Shown: positions 22,543 through 31,466 of the stretch, piece by piece
Position numbering within the stretch: position 1 is the first letter of the stretch
How the letters are laid out: each line of letters starts with the position of its first letter
From: CAZDQL01 sp964507325
GTDB taxonomy: Bacteria > Planctomycetota > UBA1135 > GCA-002686595
Direction: 5' to 3'
DNA: 34,694 bases
NCBI GenBank assembly: GCA_964507325.1
Contig: CAZDQL010000070.1
Coordinates: 1-34,694, forward strand
Translations under genes and position numbers: made by a program
The notes under the pieces: generated by a model
Database searches by the model: none
Told to the model about the DNA's origin: nothing
Seen by the model: only the letters and a program-made list of their open reading frames with translations

Positions 22543-23054
22543 AGCTCGAGACGGAGAGACTCGTGTTGCGGCCGTGGCGCCGGGGCGACGAAGCCGCCCT
22601 CGTGCGCCACGCGAACAACCCCAAGGTCTGGATCAACATGATGGACCGCTTCCCCTACCCCTACCGGTGGCGGGATGCGGAGGAGTGGATCGAGGCGGTC
22701 GAGACCCAGGGCGCGCAGCCGGAGAACTTCGCGATCCTGCTCGACGGGGAGCCGATCGGCGGGGCGGGGTTCCACGTCTACGAGGACGTCCATCGCTGCA
22801 CGGCGGAGCTCGGCTACTGGATCGGGGAAGAGCACTGGGGGCAGGGCTACGCGACCGAGGCCCTGCTCGGTCTCACGGCCCACGTGCTCGAGACGACCAG
22901 CGTGACTCGCCTGCAGGCCAAGGTCTTCGGTTGGAACACCGCTTCCGTTCGGGTCCTGGAGAAGGCGGGCTACGAGTTCGAGGCCCGCTTGCGCGGCAAT
23001 GTCCTCAAGGACGGCCGTACGACCGACGCTCTCATCTACGCTCGTTTTCGCTGA
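22539..23054 (+). CDS. GNAT N-acetyltransferase, RimJ/RimL-type
   Basis: 171 residues from GTG. The opening ELETERLVLRPWRRGDEAAL is the standard start of RimJ/RimL-like GNAT proteins, so the GTG is secure despite lying inside a hairpin. The acetyl-CoA-binding region is ELGYWIGEEHWGQGYATEAL, where G-Q-G-Y-A matches the Q/R-x-x-G-x-G/A pyrophosphate loop. It is followed by the usual NTASVRVLEKAGYEFEA segment. The family acetylates protein N-termini, amino groups of small molecules or antibiotics; the substrate is not predictable. The stop is 4 bases from the start of the S41 peptidase gene, indicating co-transcription. Confidence 0.93.
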   Translation: MELETERLVLRPWRRGDEAALVRHANNPKVWINMMDRFPYPYRWRDAEEWIEAVETQGAQPENFAILLDGEPIGGAGFHVYEDVHRCTAELGYWIGEEHWGQGYATEALLGLTAHVLETTSVTRLQAKVFGWNTASVRVLEKAGYEFEARLRGNVLKDGRTTDALIYARFR

Positions 23055-23058
23055 CCCC

Positions 23059-24411
23059 ATGCACACCATCCCCATCGCACTGGCCGCCCTCGCAGGGGCG
23101 GCGCTCTCCACCCCCCTCGCCGCGGCTGCGGTGGAGGATCCGCGAGTCGTCTCCGTCAACGTGCGCACCGGAGACGAGGACGTCGATCCGGGGTTGAAGG
23201 AGATCCGCGTCGAATTCGACCAGGCGATGAATCCCCGTGGCATGTCCTGGCGCACGGGGGCGGCGGCGGTGCCTGAGATCACGGGGCAGCCGCGCTGGGA
23301 GTCACAGCGGGTCTGCGTCCTGCCGGTCGAGCTGGAGAGCGGGACCCTCTACTACCTCTCGATCAACGACCGGCGCACCGGGGGCTTCCAGAACCTCGCG
23401 GGGGAGCCGGCGAGGATCTACGAGATCATCTTCTCCGCCGGGGACGGGACCCCATTGACCGAGGAGGAGCGCGCCGCCATCCAGGAGGAGAACCGGCGCT
23501 CTATCGACGAGCTGTCGCAGCTCGTCAGCACGCGCTACTCCTACTTCGACCACCGCGGCGTCGACTGGGACGCCCATTGGACTGCGAGTCGGCCGCTGCT
23601 CGAGGGGTGTGAGTCCAAGCTGGACTTCGCCCTGGAGGCGGCGCGCGTCCTGGCGGTCTTCGGCGACACGCACATGACGGTCGAATACCGCGGACTCCTG
23701 AGGCCGACCTTCCAGCACTTCTTCACACACAACGTCGATCTGCGGCGCATCGGGAGCTACCTGAGCGAGCCGCAGCAACACTCCCGCTTCGTGGTCAGCG
23801 GCTGGCTGGGTGAAGGGCTCGGCTACGTCGCGATCCACACCTGGGACCGTCGCAACGCCGGCGAGGTCCGCGTCGCGCTGGACGCCCTCGAGCGCGTGCG
23901 CGATTGCGCCGCCCTGGTGATCGACGTGCGCGCCAACTCCGGGGGGGACGAGAAGATCGCCCAGACCTTCGCGGGCTGCTTCGTCGAGGAGCCGGTGGAG
24001 TACGTCCAGGCCGCGGTCATCGACGTGGAGAGTCCCTCGGGCTTCGCGCCGCCGCAGACGCGCACCCTCCTCCCCAGTCCCGACCACGAGCGCTACGCCG
24101 GCCGGGTGGTGGTGCTCAGCGGCCCGGCGGTGATGAGCAGCAACGAGGCCTTCCTGCTGATGATGAAGCAGGTGCCGGGGTGCACCCTGATCGGCGAGAC
24201 CTCCTTCGGCAGCTCCGGCAATCCGAAGCCCTTCACCCTCCCCAACGGGGTCACCGTCGCCCTGCCCTCCTGGAAGGCGATGACGATGGAGGGGGTCGTC
24301 TACGAGGGGCGCGGCATCCCGCCGGACATCCGGGTCGAAACCCGACCCGAGGACTTCAACGCCGGGGATCCGGTGCTGGAGCGGGCGATCGCGCACCTGG
24401 AGGAGCGCTGA
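23059..24411 (+). CDS. Secreted S41-family (C-terminal processing/tricorn-like) peptidase with N-terminal Ig-like domain
   Basis: 450 residues from the ATG 4 bases after the GNAT stop. The first about 24 residues are a signal peptide (Ala-rich, ending LAAAA-V). Residues about 28-125 resemble a bacterial Ig-like domain of the SbsA/Big_5 type (VSVNVRTGDEDVDPGLKEI, LYYLSINDR). The rest is an S41 peptidase fold: LVIDVRANSGGD (about 285-295) and VVLSGPAVMSSNEAF, with Ser360 the likely nucleophile by alignment to the S-A-S-E pattern. GETSFGSSGN and the C-terminal GRGIPPDI turn are also typical. No PDZ domain is obvious. It is probably the last gene of the vWA-GNAT-S41 run. The physiological substrate is unknown. 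Confidence 0.92.
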   Translation: MHTIPIALAALAGAALSTPLAAAAVEDPRVVSVNVRTGDEDVDPGLKEIRVEFDQAMNPRGMSWRTGAAAVPEITGQPRWESQRVCVLPVELESGTLYYLSINDRRTGGFQNLAGEPARIYEIIFSAGDGTPLTEEERAAIQEENRRSIDELSQLVSTRYSYFDHRGVDWDAHWTASRPLLEGCESKLDFALEAARVLAVFGDTHMTVEYRGLLRPTFQHFFTHNVDLRRIGSYLSEPQQHSRFVVSGWLGEGLGYVAIHTWDRRNAGEVRVALDALERVRDCAALVIDVRANSGGDEKIAQTFAGCFVEEPVEYVQAAVIDVESPSGFAPPQTRTLLPSPDHERYAGRVVVLSGPAVMSSNEAFLLMMKQVPGCTLIGETSFGSSGNPKPFTLPNGVTVALPSWKAMTMEGVVYEGRGIPPDIRVETRPEDFNAGDPVLERAIAHLEER

Positions 24412-24461
24412 GGTCCGGAGGGGACGGCGCGTCCATTCCCTCTTTCGGGACCGGCCGCGGG

Positions 24462-24489
24462 GGGGCTGACAGGAGCCTCCTGTTGCCCC
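24462..24489 (+). terminator. Hairpin after the S41 peptidase gene
   Basis: ACAGGA/TCCTGT (24469-24474 with 24478-24483) with a 3-base loop is extended by two wobble pairs and GGGG/CCCC (24462-24465 with 24486-24489) around one bulged C. It lies 51 bases after the stop. No U-tract follows, so it is a candidate terminator only. Confidence 0.4.
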
Positions 24490-24579
24490 TCCCTTGAGGT
24501 ACTCTGATGCGGGTGAGGATTATGGGCGGAGTCATGCGAGAGGCTGCGCCCTTCGAGAGATCCTCATCTGCGAGCGATC

Positions 24580-24612
24580 GGCGGCCCCGGTTCCTTCCCG
24601 AACGGGGCCGCC
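24580..24612 (-). terminator. Strong hairpin directly after the histidine kinase gene
   Basis: GGCGGCCCC and GGGGCCGCC form a perfect 9-bp stem, extended inward by four more pairs with a single bulged G, between 24580 and 24612. It begins 2 bases past the leftward kinase stop. It lies in the 203-base convergent gap and could serve both directions. It lacks a U-tract. Confidence 0.55.
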
Positions 24613-24614
24613 AC

Positions 24615-27600
24615 TCACGTCTGCCGCGCACTTCGCTCACACGCGGCGAGGACCGCCTCGAGCGTCTCGCGCAGATCCACGATCTTGAAGGGCTTGGACA
24701 GGTAGCCGTCCATCCCGGCGGCGAAGCACACCTCTCTGTCCCCTGACATGGCGTTGGCGGTCAGGGCCACGATCGGGATGCGCGCGACGTCTCCCTCCAG
24801 CGCGCGGATCGCGGCGGTGGCCTCGTACCCGTCCATCACGGGCATCTGGCAGTCCATGAGCACCAGGTCGTAGTCCTGCTCACCGACGGCTTCGAGGGCC
24901 TCTCGCCCTTCGCTCGCCACGTCCACCGTGCAACCGAGCTTGTCGAGCATCCGCAGCGCCACCATCTGGTTGACCCGGTTGTCCTCCGCCAGCAGGACGT
25001 GCAGGCCCTCGAGCTGCCGGGAGGCGGTCTCCCCTTCGTCCCGGGGCAGCGGCGCAGCCGGCTCTTCCGCGGTGGCGACCTCCTCGACCACTTCGAAGGG
25101 CACCTCGGCGTAGAAGGTCGAGCCGCGGCCCAGCTCGCTGTCGGCCCCGACGCGGCCACCCATCAGCTCGCTCAGCTCCCGCGAGATCGCCAGTCCCAAC
25201 CCCGTACCGTGGAAGCGGCGCGTCGTGGAGGAGTCCGCCTGGGTGAACTTCTCGAAGAGGTGGTCGATCTTGTCCGCAGGAACACCGATGCCGGTGTCTT
25301 CGACCTCGAGGCGGATGAGGGTGGCGCTCCCCTGCTTGCCACGCACGATCACCCGCACGGTGATCCCCCCTGCCGAGGTGAACTTGACGGCGTTGCCCAG
25401 GTAGTTGGTGAGGATCTGCTGCAGGCGCGCCTGGTCCCCCACGACGCGGTGGGGCGTCTGTGGGTCGATCTCCAGAGCGAGCTCCAGACCCTTGTGCTCG
25501 GCGCGATGCCGCAGCAGACCGACCGCGTCGATCACCACGCGGGCGAGCTCGAAGGGGCGCGCTTCGAGCTCCAGCATCCCCGCCTCGACCTTGGAGTAGT
25601 CCAGGATGTCGTTGATCAGGATCAGGAGCACGTCCGCGCTGCGCTGGATGTTGGCGACGTACTCCCCTTGTTCCCCGTCGAGCCCGGTGTCGAGCAAGAG
25701 GTCGGTCATGCCGACCACCCCGTTCATCGGAGTGCGGATCTCGTGGCTCATGTTGGCCAGGAACTCGCTCTTGGCCTGGCTGGCGGATTCCGCCACCTCG
25801 CGCGCCCGCGAGAGGTCCTTCATGCGGGCCCCCAACGCGGCCTGGGTCGCCGCCAGGCGCTCCGCGAAGTTGTCCACCGCCCGGGACATGCGCCCGAGCT
25901 CGTCGGCGCGTTCGATCCCGACGCGCTCACCGTAGTAGCCGGCGGAGAGCTTCTCCATCACGTGGACCACCCTGTCGAGGGCCCGCAGGAGGCGGCGCGA
26001 GAAGACCAGCGCCAACGCCATCAAGCCGCCCAGGGCGAGGCCCGCCTGCAGCAGGGTGGACCACCAGGTCCGCTGGGTGGCCGCCACCAGATCGTCGGAG
26101 GTGGCCTCCGACAGGGCCGCGATCTCGGTGCCAACCGCCAGGGCACTGTCGATCGCCAGGGTGCTCTGCTCGAGCCACTCTTGCGCCTGGAGTCCGTAGT
26201 CGGGGGGCGGTAGCTCGGCCAGGAGGACCCAGGGCAGTCGGTGGCCGCTGCGGATGGAGCCCACCGGCTCGAACACCAGTGCTCTGTGGGAAGTGCAGGA
26301 AACGGCCCCGGCGCCGGAGAGCACTTCCGCGGCGGTCGTGGCTCCGTAGTCCACGGCCAGCATGCGGGTGGAGCGCTCGAGCTGCTCCATCATCCCCCAG
26401 CACTTCTCGGCGTCGCGGTGGCGCAGGTAGTAGCCCTGCTCGTCCACCATCACGACCCCTTCGCCGAGCCCCTCCAGGAGTCGCTCACCGAAGACGTTGA
26501 TGACGACCACCCCCCGCACGGCACCATCCACGACGACCGGGGTCGAGAAGCGCACCACCGGTTTGAAGGGCAGCTCGATCCGACCGTGCTCCATGTTCAG
26601 GTCGAAGTCGGAGAGGTGGGCCTCGCCCGCCGCCTTGTCGAGCGCCTTCAGGAAGTAGCTCTTGAAGGACTTGTCCTGCAGCTCGTCGGCGGACAGCGCG
26701 AACACGGTCCGCCCATCGCTGTCGACGCGTACCCACTCGTGGCCGTCGCCGTGCAGGTAGCGCACCTGGGTGTAGAGGTGCTTCTTCAGCCTCCCGAAGC
26801 GCAGCAAGAACTGCTCGACCTCCGCCACCAAGGCGAGGTCCTGATCGCGCTCCTCGAGCTGGGCCAGGGCCTGGACCTCCGGCAGGCGCGCCAGGCCGAC
26901 CAGGTCGTCGGTGACCGAGGAGAGGAACTCCCGGATCAGTCGCGCGTCCCGACGCAGGTCGTCGTGCCGGCGGTGCTCCTGGACGTGCCACTCGTCACTG
27001 GCGCGATAGACCGCGGCACGCAGTTTCTCGTACTCCCCGAAGAATTCGCTCTCGAAGATCTCGATCGACTCCGTCACCGCCGGGGGGACGCTCCCCAGTC
27101 CCGCGGTGTCTCGCATCAGGTGCCGGGCGTGCTCCACGACGCCGCGGCGGAGCTGCAGGGAGGCGCGCTCGTCCTCGGCGAGCGGACGCCCCGCCGCGAG
27201 CGCCCGGCCCAGGCGGGCGCGCTCGATCCCCGCGTGCTCGGCCAGCCAGGCGATGTTGGGTGCGACGACGGTGTTGAGGTGACGCACCGCCTCGCGTAGG
27301 TCGGTGGGCGCGAAGGCGGCCTCCCGCAGCGCGAAGTCCCCCTCGTGGATGGCGGCGGTGCACAGGTCGAGCCACTCCTGGGGCTCGATCGCCTGCGTCT
27401 CGACCCGCTCGCGGGCCTTGCGCACGCCGGCGCGCGTTTCCTGCCAGGAGACGTGTTGCTGCCGCAGGTCGGTGTCGCCGCTGCGCTCGATCAGGCGTCG
27501 CGCGACCGAGTCCGCTCGCTCGGACTCCTGGTCGACCTCGCCCCCCGCCTGCCGGAAGACCGGCCCCATCTCCGACGCTCCGCCCAGCAGACCGAAGCCC

Positions 27601-27785
27601 GCGCCGCGCTCGATCGCGGCCCAGCGCGCGACCTCGTTCAGGTGCTGGGCCAGCTCGGCGCTCTCGCGGTAGCGCAGGGCGTGTTCCTGTTCGCACGTCG
27701 TCCTCGTCAGGAGGGAATGCACGATCGCGGCGAAGACTGCGACCAGCAGACCCATTCCGATGAACACCGATGTGCGAATCGTCAT
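24615..27785 (-). CDS. Hybrid sensor histidine kinase with NIT-like sensory domain
   Basis: A 1056-residue membrane kinase. A transmembrane helix at about 6-26 is followed by a helical extracytoplasmic region to about 260. That region resembles a nitrate/nitrite-sensing (NIT) domain (ERGAGFGLL near the N-terminus, then a second long helical half). A Cache-like sensory region runs from about 275 to 565, and a second transmembrane helix lies at about 575-597. HAMP follows (about 600-650), then HisKA with the phospho-acceptor His681 (SHEIRTPMNG). HATPase_c has N, G1 and G2 boxes (NYLGNAVKF, DTGIGV, GTGLGLAIS). A C-terminal receiver has phospho-acceptor Asp978 (LVLMDCQMP), an acidic pair (LLAEDN) and Lys in SKPF. 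All catalytic elements look intact. There is no HPt domain and no response regulator gene nearby, so its output partner must be encoded elsewhere. It is divergent from the surface protein at 28011. The ligand is not established by sequence alone. Confidence 0.94.
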   Translation of the reverse strand: MTIRTSVFIGMGLLVAVFAAIVHSLLTRTTCEQEHALRYRESAELAQHLNEVARWAAIERGAGFGLLGGASEMGPVFRQAGGEVDQESERADSVARRLIERSGDTDLRQQHVSWQETRAGVRKARERVETQAIEPQEWLDLCTAAIHEGDFALREAAFAPTDLREAVRHLNTVVAPNIAWLAEHAGIERARLGRALAAGRPLAEDERASLQLRRGVVEHARHLMRDTAGLGSVPPAVTESIEIFESEFFGEYEKLRAAVYRASDEWHVQEHRRHDDLRRDARLIREFLSSVTDDLVGLARLPEVQALAQLEERDQDLALVAEVEQFLLRFGRLKKHLYTQVRYLHGDGHEWVRVDSDGRTVFALSADELQDKSFKSYFLKALDKAAGEAHLSDFDLNMEHGRIELPFKPVVRFSTPVVVDGAVRGVVVINVFGERLLEGLGEGVVMVDEQGYYLRHRDAEKCWGMMEQLERSTRMLAVDYGATTAAEVLSGAGAVSCTSHRALVFEPVGSIRSGHRLPWVLLAELPPPDYGLQAQEWLEQSTLAIDSALAVGTEIAALSEATSDDLVAATQRTWWSTLLQAGLALGGLMALALVFSRRLLRALDRVVHVMEKLSAGYYGERVGIERADELGRMSRAVDNFAERLAATQAALGARMKDLSRAREVAESASQAKSEFLANMSHEIRTPMNGVVGMTDLLLDTGLDGEQGEYVANIQRSADVLLILINDILDYSKVEAGMLELEARPFELARVVIDAVGLLRHRAEHKGLELALEIDPQTPHRVVGDQARLQQILTNYLGNAVKFTSAGGITVRVIVRGKQGSATLIRLEVEDTGIGVPADKIDHLFEKFTQADSSTTRRFHGTGLGLAISRELSELMGGRVGADSELGRGSTFYAEVPFEVVEEVATAEEPAAPLPRDEGETASRQLEGLHVLLAEDNRVNQMVALRMLDKLGCTVDVASEGREALEAVGEQDYDLVLMDCQMPVMDGYEATAAIRALEGDVARIPIVALTANAMSGDREVCFAAGMDGYLSKPFKIVDLRETLEAVLAACERSARQT

Positions 27786-27975
27786 CTGTTGGCTAGGGGG
27801 GGCTAAGGGGGAGTTCCCCAGGCCCCCTTTCGTCCCCCGAGGACCGGATCTTGATGGCGAGCCCCCCCTCCGCTGCGATTCTGGGATGGCCCGAGGCCTT
27901 CGGGGCCGAAGCGCCCGCCAGGGGGGGGCGGGGATGGGCGGGCTCGGCCCCCTGAGGCTGCTGCGCTGGGTGTAT

Positions 27976-28005
27976 GCTCCTGAGCGGGGCGTGGAGGCAA
28001 GGAGC
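27976..28005 (+). promoter_or_regulatory. Short inverted repeat including the Shine-Dalgarno of the 28011 gene
   Basis: GCTCCT (27976-27981) is complementary to AGGAGC (28000-28005) across an 18-base spacer. The right arm contains the AAGGAG that lies 6 bases before ATG 28011. Six base pairs with a long loop is weak evidence. The rest of the 225-base divergent gap (27786-28010) is G- and C-run-rich, with a 7-bp inverted repeat (27805-27811 with 27833-27839) near the kinase start and no convincing promoter. Confidence 0.25.
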
Positions 28006-28010
28006 TCACG

Positions 28011-30476
28011 ATGAAGGGATCTTCCCGGGTGCTGTGGGTCGCGCTCGCCGTGGTCGCCGTGGTGGTCGTTCTGCTCGTCGACCCCCTCGGGTGGACCGTG
28101 GACGGCGGGGAGGAGGCCCGTCCCACGGTGGCGGCAGTCGACACCGCCGAGTCGACGGAGGCGCTACGCGAGCTCGAAGGCGTGGACGATACTCCGGCCG
28201 CAGAAGGCGTTGCGCCGAGCGAACGGCAGGCCGCCGAGTCGCAGGTGGCTGTGTTGCGCGTCCTCGACTGGAACGGGGCGCCAGTGGCCGATGCCCAGCT
28301 GCTGCTCGTGCGCGGGGCGGAGCTCTTCTGTGATCGCCGCACGGGCGAGGAGGGGACGATCGAGGTCGAGGCCGATGGCGAGGCGGCCGGGGTCGCCATC
28401 GCTGTGACGCACCGCCCCATCGAGTGGCGTGAGGTCGAGCTCAGCGCGGGAACGCACGACCTGCGCTTGGCCAAGGGGGCGCGCTTGGGCATGCGGTTCG
28501 TCACCGAGGGAGGTGAGCCGGCCGGCCGGGTGCGACTCGGTATCGACTCCGATCACGCCCCGACGGAGGCGGAGCCCCTGCCCGCGGTCGTAGAGGAGGC
28601 GCTCGAAGTCCCCACCGTGGGGGAGGCGTACGTGGTGCTCGACAGCGACGAGGAGGGGGGTCTCGAGCTCACGGGCCTCTCCCCCGAGTGGAGTGGGCGG
28701 ATCCAGATCCGGCCCCGCTGGAAGGTGGAGTCGACCACCCATGGCACCATCGAGCCGAGACAGCGTGGGATCCGCATCGCAACCCCCGCGCCCGACATCG
28801 TCGTCACGCTGGTCCTACGGCCGACCCTCCGCGGGCGTCTCGTCCTGCAGGACGACGGGTCCCCCGTCGGCAATGTTCGCCTCAGCGCGCTGCTCAATGA
28901 CCACGACTCCTCGTCCCTCAGGACAACGAGCACGCGCACGGACGCGGAGGGACGCTTCGAGATCGTGCACGAGGTGGATTCCCTGGCCGAACTCGACCTG
29001 CGCCTGGGGAGTGACTTCGACGGGGGCGCGCCCCTCCTGCACCTTCTCGCCCCGGCGCTGCCCGCCGACGGAGACCTGGGCGACATCCTGGTGAGCGCGG
29101 TGCGGCACGTGCCCTTCCTGCTGGTGGATTCCCAGAGCGAGCCCATCCCGCGGGGTGTCGCAGTCGCCGCCGGGACGCGCAGCGATCGCACCGGCCGGGA
29201 TGGCCGCTCTGTTCTGCGCTGGATTCCCCGGGTGGCCGACGAGCTGACGGCGGAGGCGGACGGCTTCGTCCCCACGACTTGCGCGATTCCCCCCGTCGTG
29301 GTCGAACCGCTCGTGGTGCGCATGGAACGCGCGACCGGGCTCGTGGTGCGCCTGCTCTTGCCCGAGGGCGCGAACCCGACCCAGTTCAAGGTCCTGTTGC
29401 GCGGCGACGAGCGCATCACCGCCGCACCCCTCTCCTCGTCGTCCGATCAGCGCCGCCACGTCTCGCAGAAGGCGATCCACATCCTGGACTTCACGGGCGA
29501 GGACCCAGAGCGCTACCTGTGTTCGCAGGTCGACGGCGACACCTCGTCTACCTCCTTCCAGGCCCTGCGCACAGGGATCGAGATCGACCTGGAGGTCCAC
29601 GGTATCACCGGCCGGGTGGTCTACCACACCGAGGCCCTCCGGCCTTTGGCCCCGGCGGAGCAGCGCGAGCTGGAGGTCTCGCTCGAGACCGGCATGATCG
29701 TCTTCCGCGGGCGCGTCGTCGACGAGGAGGGCACTCCCCTGGCCCACGCAACGGCGCAGCTCGGGAACCAGATCCTGGGCAGGACTAGGGACGACGGTTG
29801 TTTCGAAGCCTTCTTCCCCGAATCGAGGACGGGCACGCTTCTCCTCAAGCATCCCACCTGCACGACGCAATACCTGCACGACTGGACCGTGCCCACGGAT
29901 GGCAAGCGGGTGGAGTTTCGCCTGGAACCGTCCCGTCCCCTGACGATCGAGGTGGTGGACGAGCGCGGAACACCGATGCCCCTGGCCGTGATCTACACCG
30001 AATACGGTGGCTTCACCTCGAACACCCACCGGATCGAGGGCCATCGCTTCCTCGTGCGTAGCATGCCCGCGGGGACCTTCGTGATCCGCACCCATCTCGC
30101 CGGCAAGATCTACAGTCAGGACCACGATCCGCCGGCGTCGGAAGCGCGTGTCGTGGTGCCGGTGCACGGACGGGCGGCGGCGGTGGTGGACGCGGGCTCC
30201 ATCGCGCAGCGCGCTGGGAAGGTGGTCCTCGTCCTCATCCCCGAGGAGGACGACCTGGGGGTCGTCGCCTCGAGGAGCCGGGGGGTGGCCCCCGACCTGC
30301 GTCTCGAAATCCCCGCCGCCCTCCCCGGCGACTACGGCGCGGTCCTGCGCTACTTGCCCACCGAGGAGGAGCGCGCCGCGGGGCGGGCGGAGGTGGAGTC
30401 GGACCCCGTCACGATCACCGTGCGGCCCGACGCGCTGACGGAGGTGCGTCTCGCCCTGCCCCCGGACGGCGGCTGA
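28011..30476 (+). CDS. Membrane-anchored protein with carboxypeptidase-regulatory-like domains
   Basis: 821 residues with a clear Shine-Dalgarno AAGGAG before the ATG. Residues about 7-24 form a single transmembrane or uncleaved signal helix (VLWVALAVVAVVVVLLV). An acidic, low-complexity stretch follows to about 75. The remainder is a series of beta-sandwich modules of the carboxypeptidase-D-regulatory-like type, seen as G-R-V/L-V...G-x-P-V/L starts followed by D-A-E-G-R-F or D-D-G-C-F turns (LRGRLVLQDDGSPVGNV, FRGRVVDEEGTPLAHA, LTIEVVDERGTPMPLA). No catalytic domain is recognisable. Architecture after the membrane helix is like that of the sigma factor fusion at 14335, but without a cytoplasmic domain. 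A surface-structural, adhesive or ligand-binding role is inferred. Confidence 0.9.
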   Translation: MKGSSRVLWVALAVVAVVVVLLVDPLGWTVDGGEEARPTVAAVDTAESTEALRELEGVDDTPAAEGVAPSERQAAESQVAVLRVLDWNGAPVADAQLLLVRGAELFCDRRTGEEGTIEVEADGEAAGVAIAVTHRPIEWREVELSAGTHDLRLAKGARLGMRFVTEGGEPAGRVRLGIDSDHAPTEAEPLPAVVEEALEVPTVGEAYVVLDSDEEGGLELTGLSPEWSGRIQIRPRWKVESTTHGTIEPRQRGIRIATPAPDIVVTLVLRPTLRGRLVLQDDGSPVGNVRLSALLNDHDSSSLRTTSTRTDAEGRFEIVHEVDSLAELDLRLGSDFDGGAPLLHLLAPALPADGDLGDILVSAVRHVPFLLVDSQSEPIPRGVAVAAGTRSDRTGRDGRSVLRWIPRVADELTAEADGFVPTTCAIPPVVVEPLVVRMERATGLVVRLLLPEGANPTQFKVLLRGDERITAAPLSSSSDQRRHVSQKAIHILDFTGEDPERYLCSQVDGDTSSTSFQALRTGIEIDLEVHGITGRVVYHTEALRPLAPAEQRELEVSLETGMIVFRGRVVDEEGTPLAHATAQLGNQILGRTRDDGCFEAFFPESRTGTLLLKHPTCTTQYLHDWTVPTDGKRVEFRLEPSRPLTIEVVDERGTPMPLAVIYTEYGGFTSNTHRIEGHRFLVRSMPAGTFVIRTHLAGKIYSQDHDPPASEARVVVPVHGRAAAVVDAGSIAQRAGKVVLVLIPEEDDLGVVASRSRGVAPDLRLEIPAALPGDYGAVLRYLPTEEERAAGRAEVESDPVTITVRPDALTEVRLALPPDGG

Positions 30477-30506
30477 CCCACTCGCCGGCGCAGGGCCGAC
30501 GAGGCC

Positions 30507-31466
30507 TCACCTCGTGAGCACCACGAGGGCCAGGATCAGAGCCAGGATCGCCACGCCGGCGATCACCAGCGCCACCTTGACCCGGTCGTAGGGGGCCTTG
30601 CCGAGCAGGCGCCCCGGGTTCTGCCCCGACAGCACCACCCGGTAGAGCCGCTCGCGATAGCGGTAGGCCATCACCCAGGCGGGGAAGGCGAGCCGCCGCG
30701 TCTCGAGAGCGCGCAAGAGGGTCACGACCTTCACCTTGCGGAAGCGCGTCCCGGGGATCCGCTCCCGTTCGACGCGGTCGGCGGCCAGGGCGTCGATCGC
30801 GGCCAGGATCCGCGCCCGGGCCTGGGAGCGCTGCACGTCGTAGCGCTCGATCGTGGCTCCCTCCACCTCGTCGGGGGCCTCGCGGGCGCTCCCCAGGTCG
30901 TAGCTGGTGATCAGCCGGTAGGCCTCGGCGTCGGTCAGACCGCGCGAGGCGGAGACCGCGATGTCGTCGAAGGACATGCGGCACTGACCCGCGTGGGGCG
31001 CCCAGCGCGAGCGCCGCGCGCCGGCGTTGGAGTCCGCCGTCCAGGAGATCAGCACCTGGGCGTCGAAGACCCAGGCCACCCACCACAGCGGACGCAGGTC
31101 CTCCAGCCGCGCCTGGCTGCGCAGGTCCGCGGGGCGGAACCAGCCCAGGGAGTCGAGCCACTGGCCGAGGGCCGCGCGCGCTCGGGTGGCGTCGACGGCG
31201 AAGGGCAGGAAGCCACCCGCCTGCTCGACGGGATCGACCACCTCTTCGCGGTGCATCAAGGAGCCGCAGAAGGCGCAGGCCACCGCCCGGGCGGAGGCGT
31301 CGTAGTCGGCGGAGGCGCCGCAGCCTTCACAGCGGAAGACCTCGTCGGTGGGTTCCTCGATCCGGACGTCCTCCTCCGGAGCGGGCACGACCTCTCCGCA
31401 CACCGCGCAGCGCAGGTCTCCCTGCTCCAGCGGTGAGCGGCAGCGCGGGCAGGGCGCGTGGGTCAC
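30507..31466 (-). CDS. Zinc-ribbon protein with C-terminal transmembrane helix (paralogue 1)
   Basis: 319 residues from a GTG start that overlaps the preceding stop by four bases (GTGA). The longer open frame upstream runs antisense-like through the neighbouring gene and was excluded. The N-terminus has two zinc ribbons: CPRC...CAVC (about 5-24) and CEGC...CAFC (about 45-68). A central region of about 200 residues contains FDDIAVSASRGLTDAEAY. It ends with FPAWVMAYRYRERLYRVVLSGQNPGRLLGKAPY and a C-terminal hydrophobic helix (about 293-316). This makes it a tail-anchored protein with the ribbons probably in the cytoplasm. It is clearly paralogous to the upstream gene. The function is unknown; TFIIB-type/YgiT-like zinc-ribbon annotations are common for such proteins but do not define a role. 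Confidence 0.88.
   Translation of the reverse strand: MTHAPCPRCRSPLEQGDLRCAVCGEVVPAPEEDVRIEEPTDEVFRCEGCGASADYDASARAVACAFCGSLMHREEVVDPVEQAGGFLPFAVDATRARAALGQWLDSLGWFRPADLRSQARLEDLRPLWWVAWVFDAQVLISWTADSNAGARRSRWAPHAGQCRMSFDDIAVSASRGLTDAEAYRLITSYDLGSAREAPDEVEGATIERYDVQRSQARARILAAIDALAADRVERERIPGTRFRKVKVVTLLRALETRRLAFPAWVMAYRYRERLYRVVLSGQNPGRLLGKAPYDRVKVALVIAGVAILALILALVVLTR

Noticed and set aside
20001..23282. 1093-codon open frame on the - strand
   Set aside because: Antisense to the vWA, GNAT and S41 genes, all of which have clear family motifs; no domain or start signal on the antisense.
27786..28010. Riboswitch or small RNA in the largest divergent gap
   Set aside because: Only G- and C-runs with short inverted repeats are present; nothing matches a riboswitch core I can recognise.
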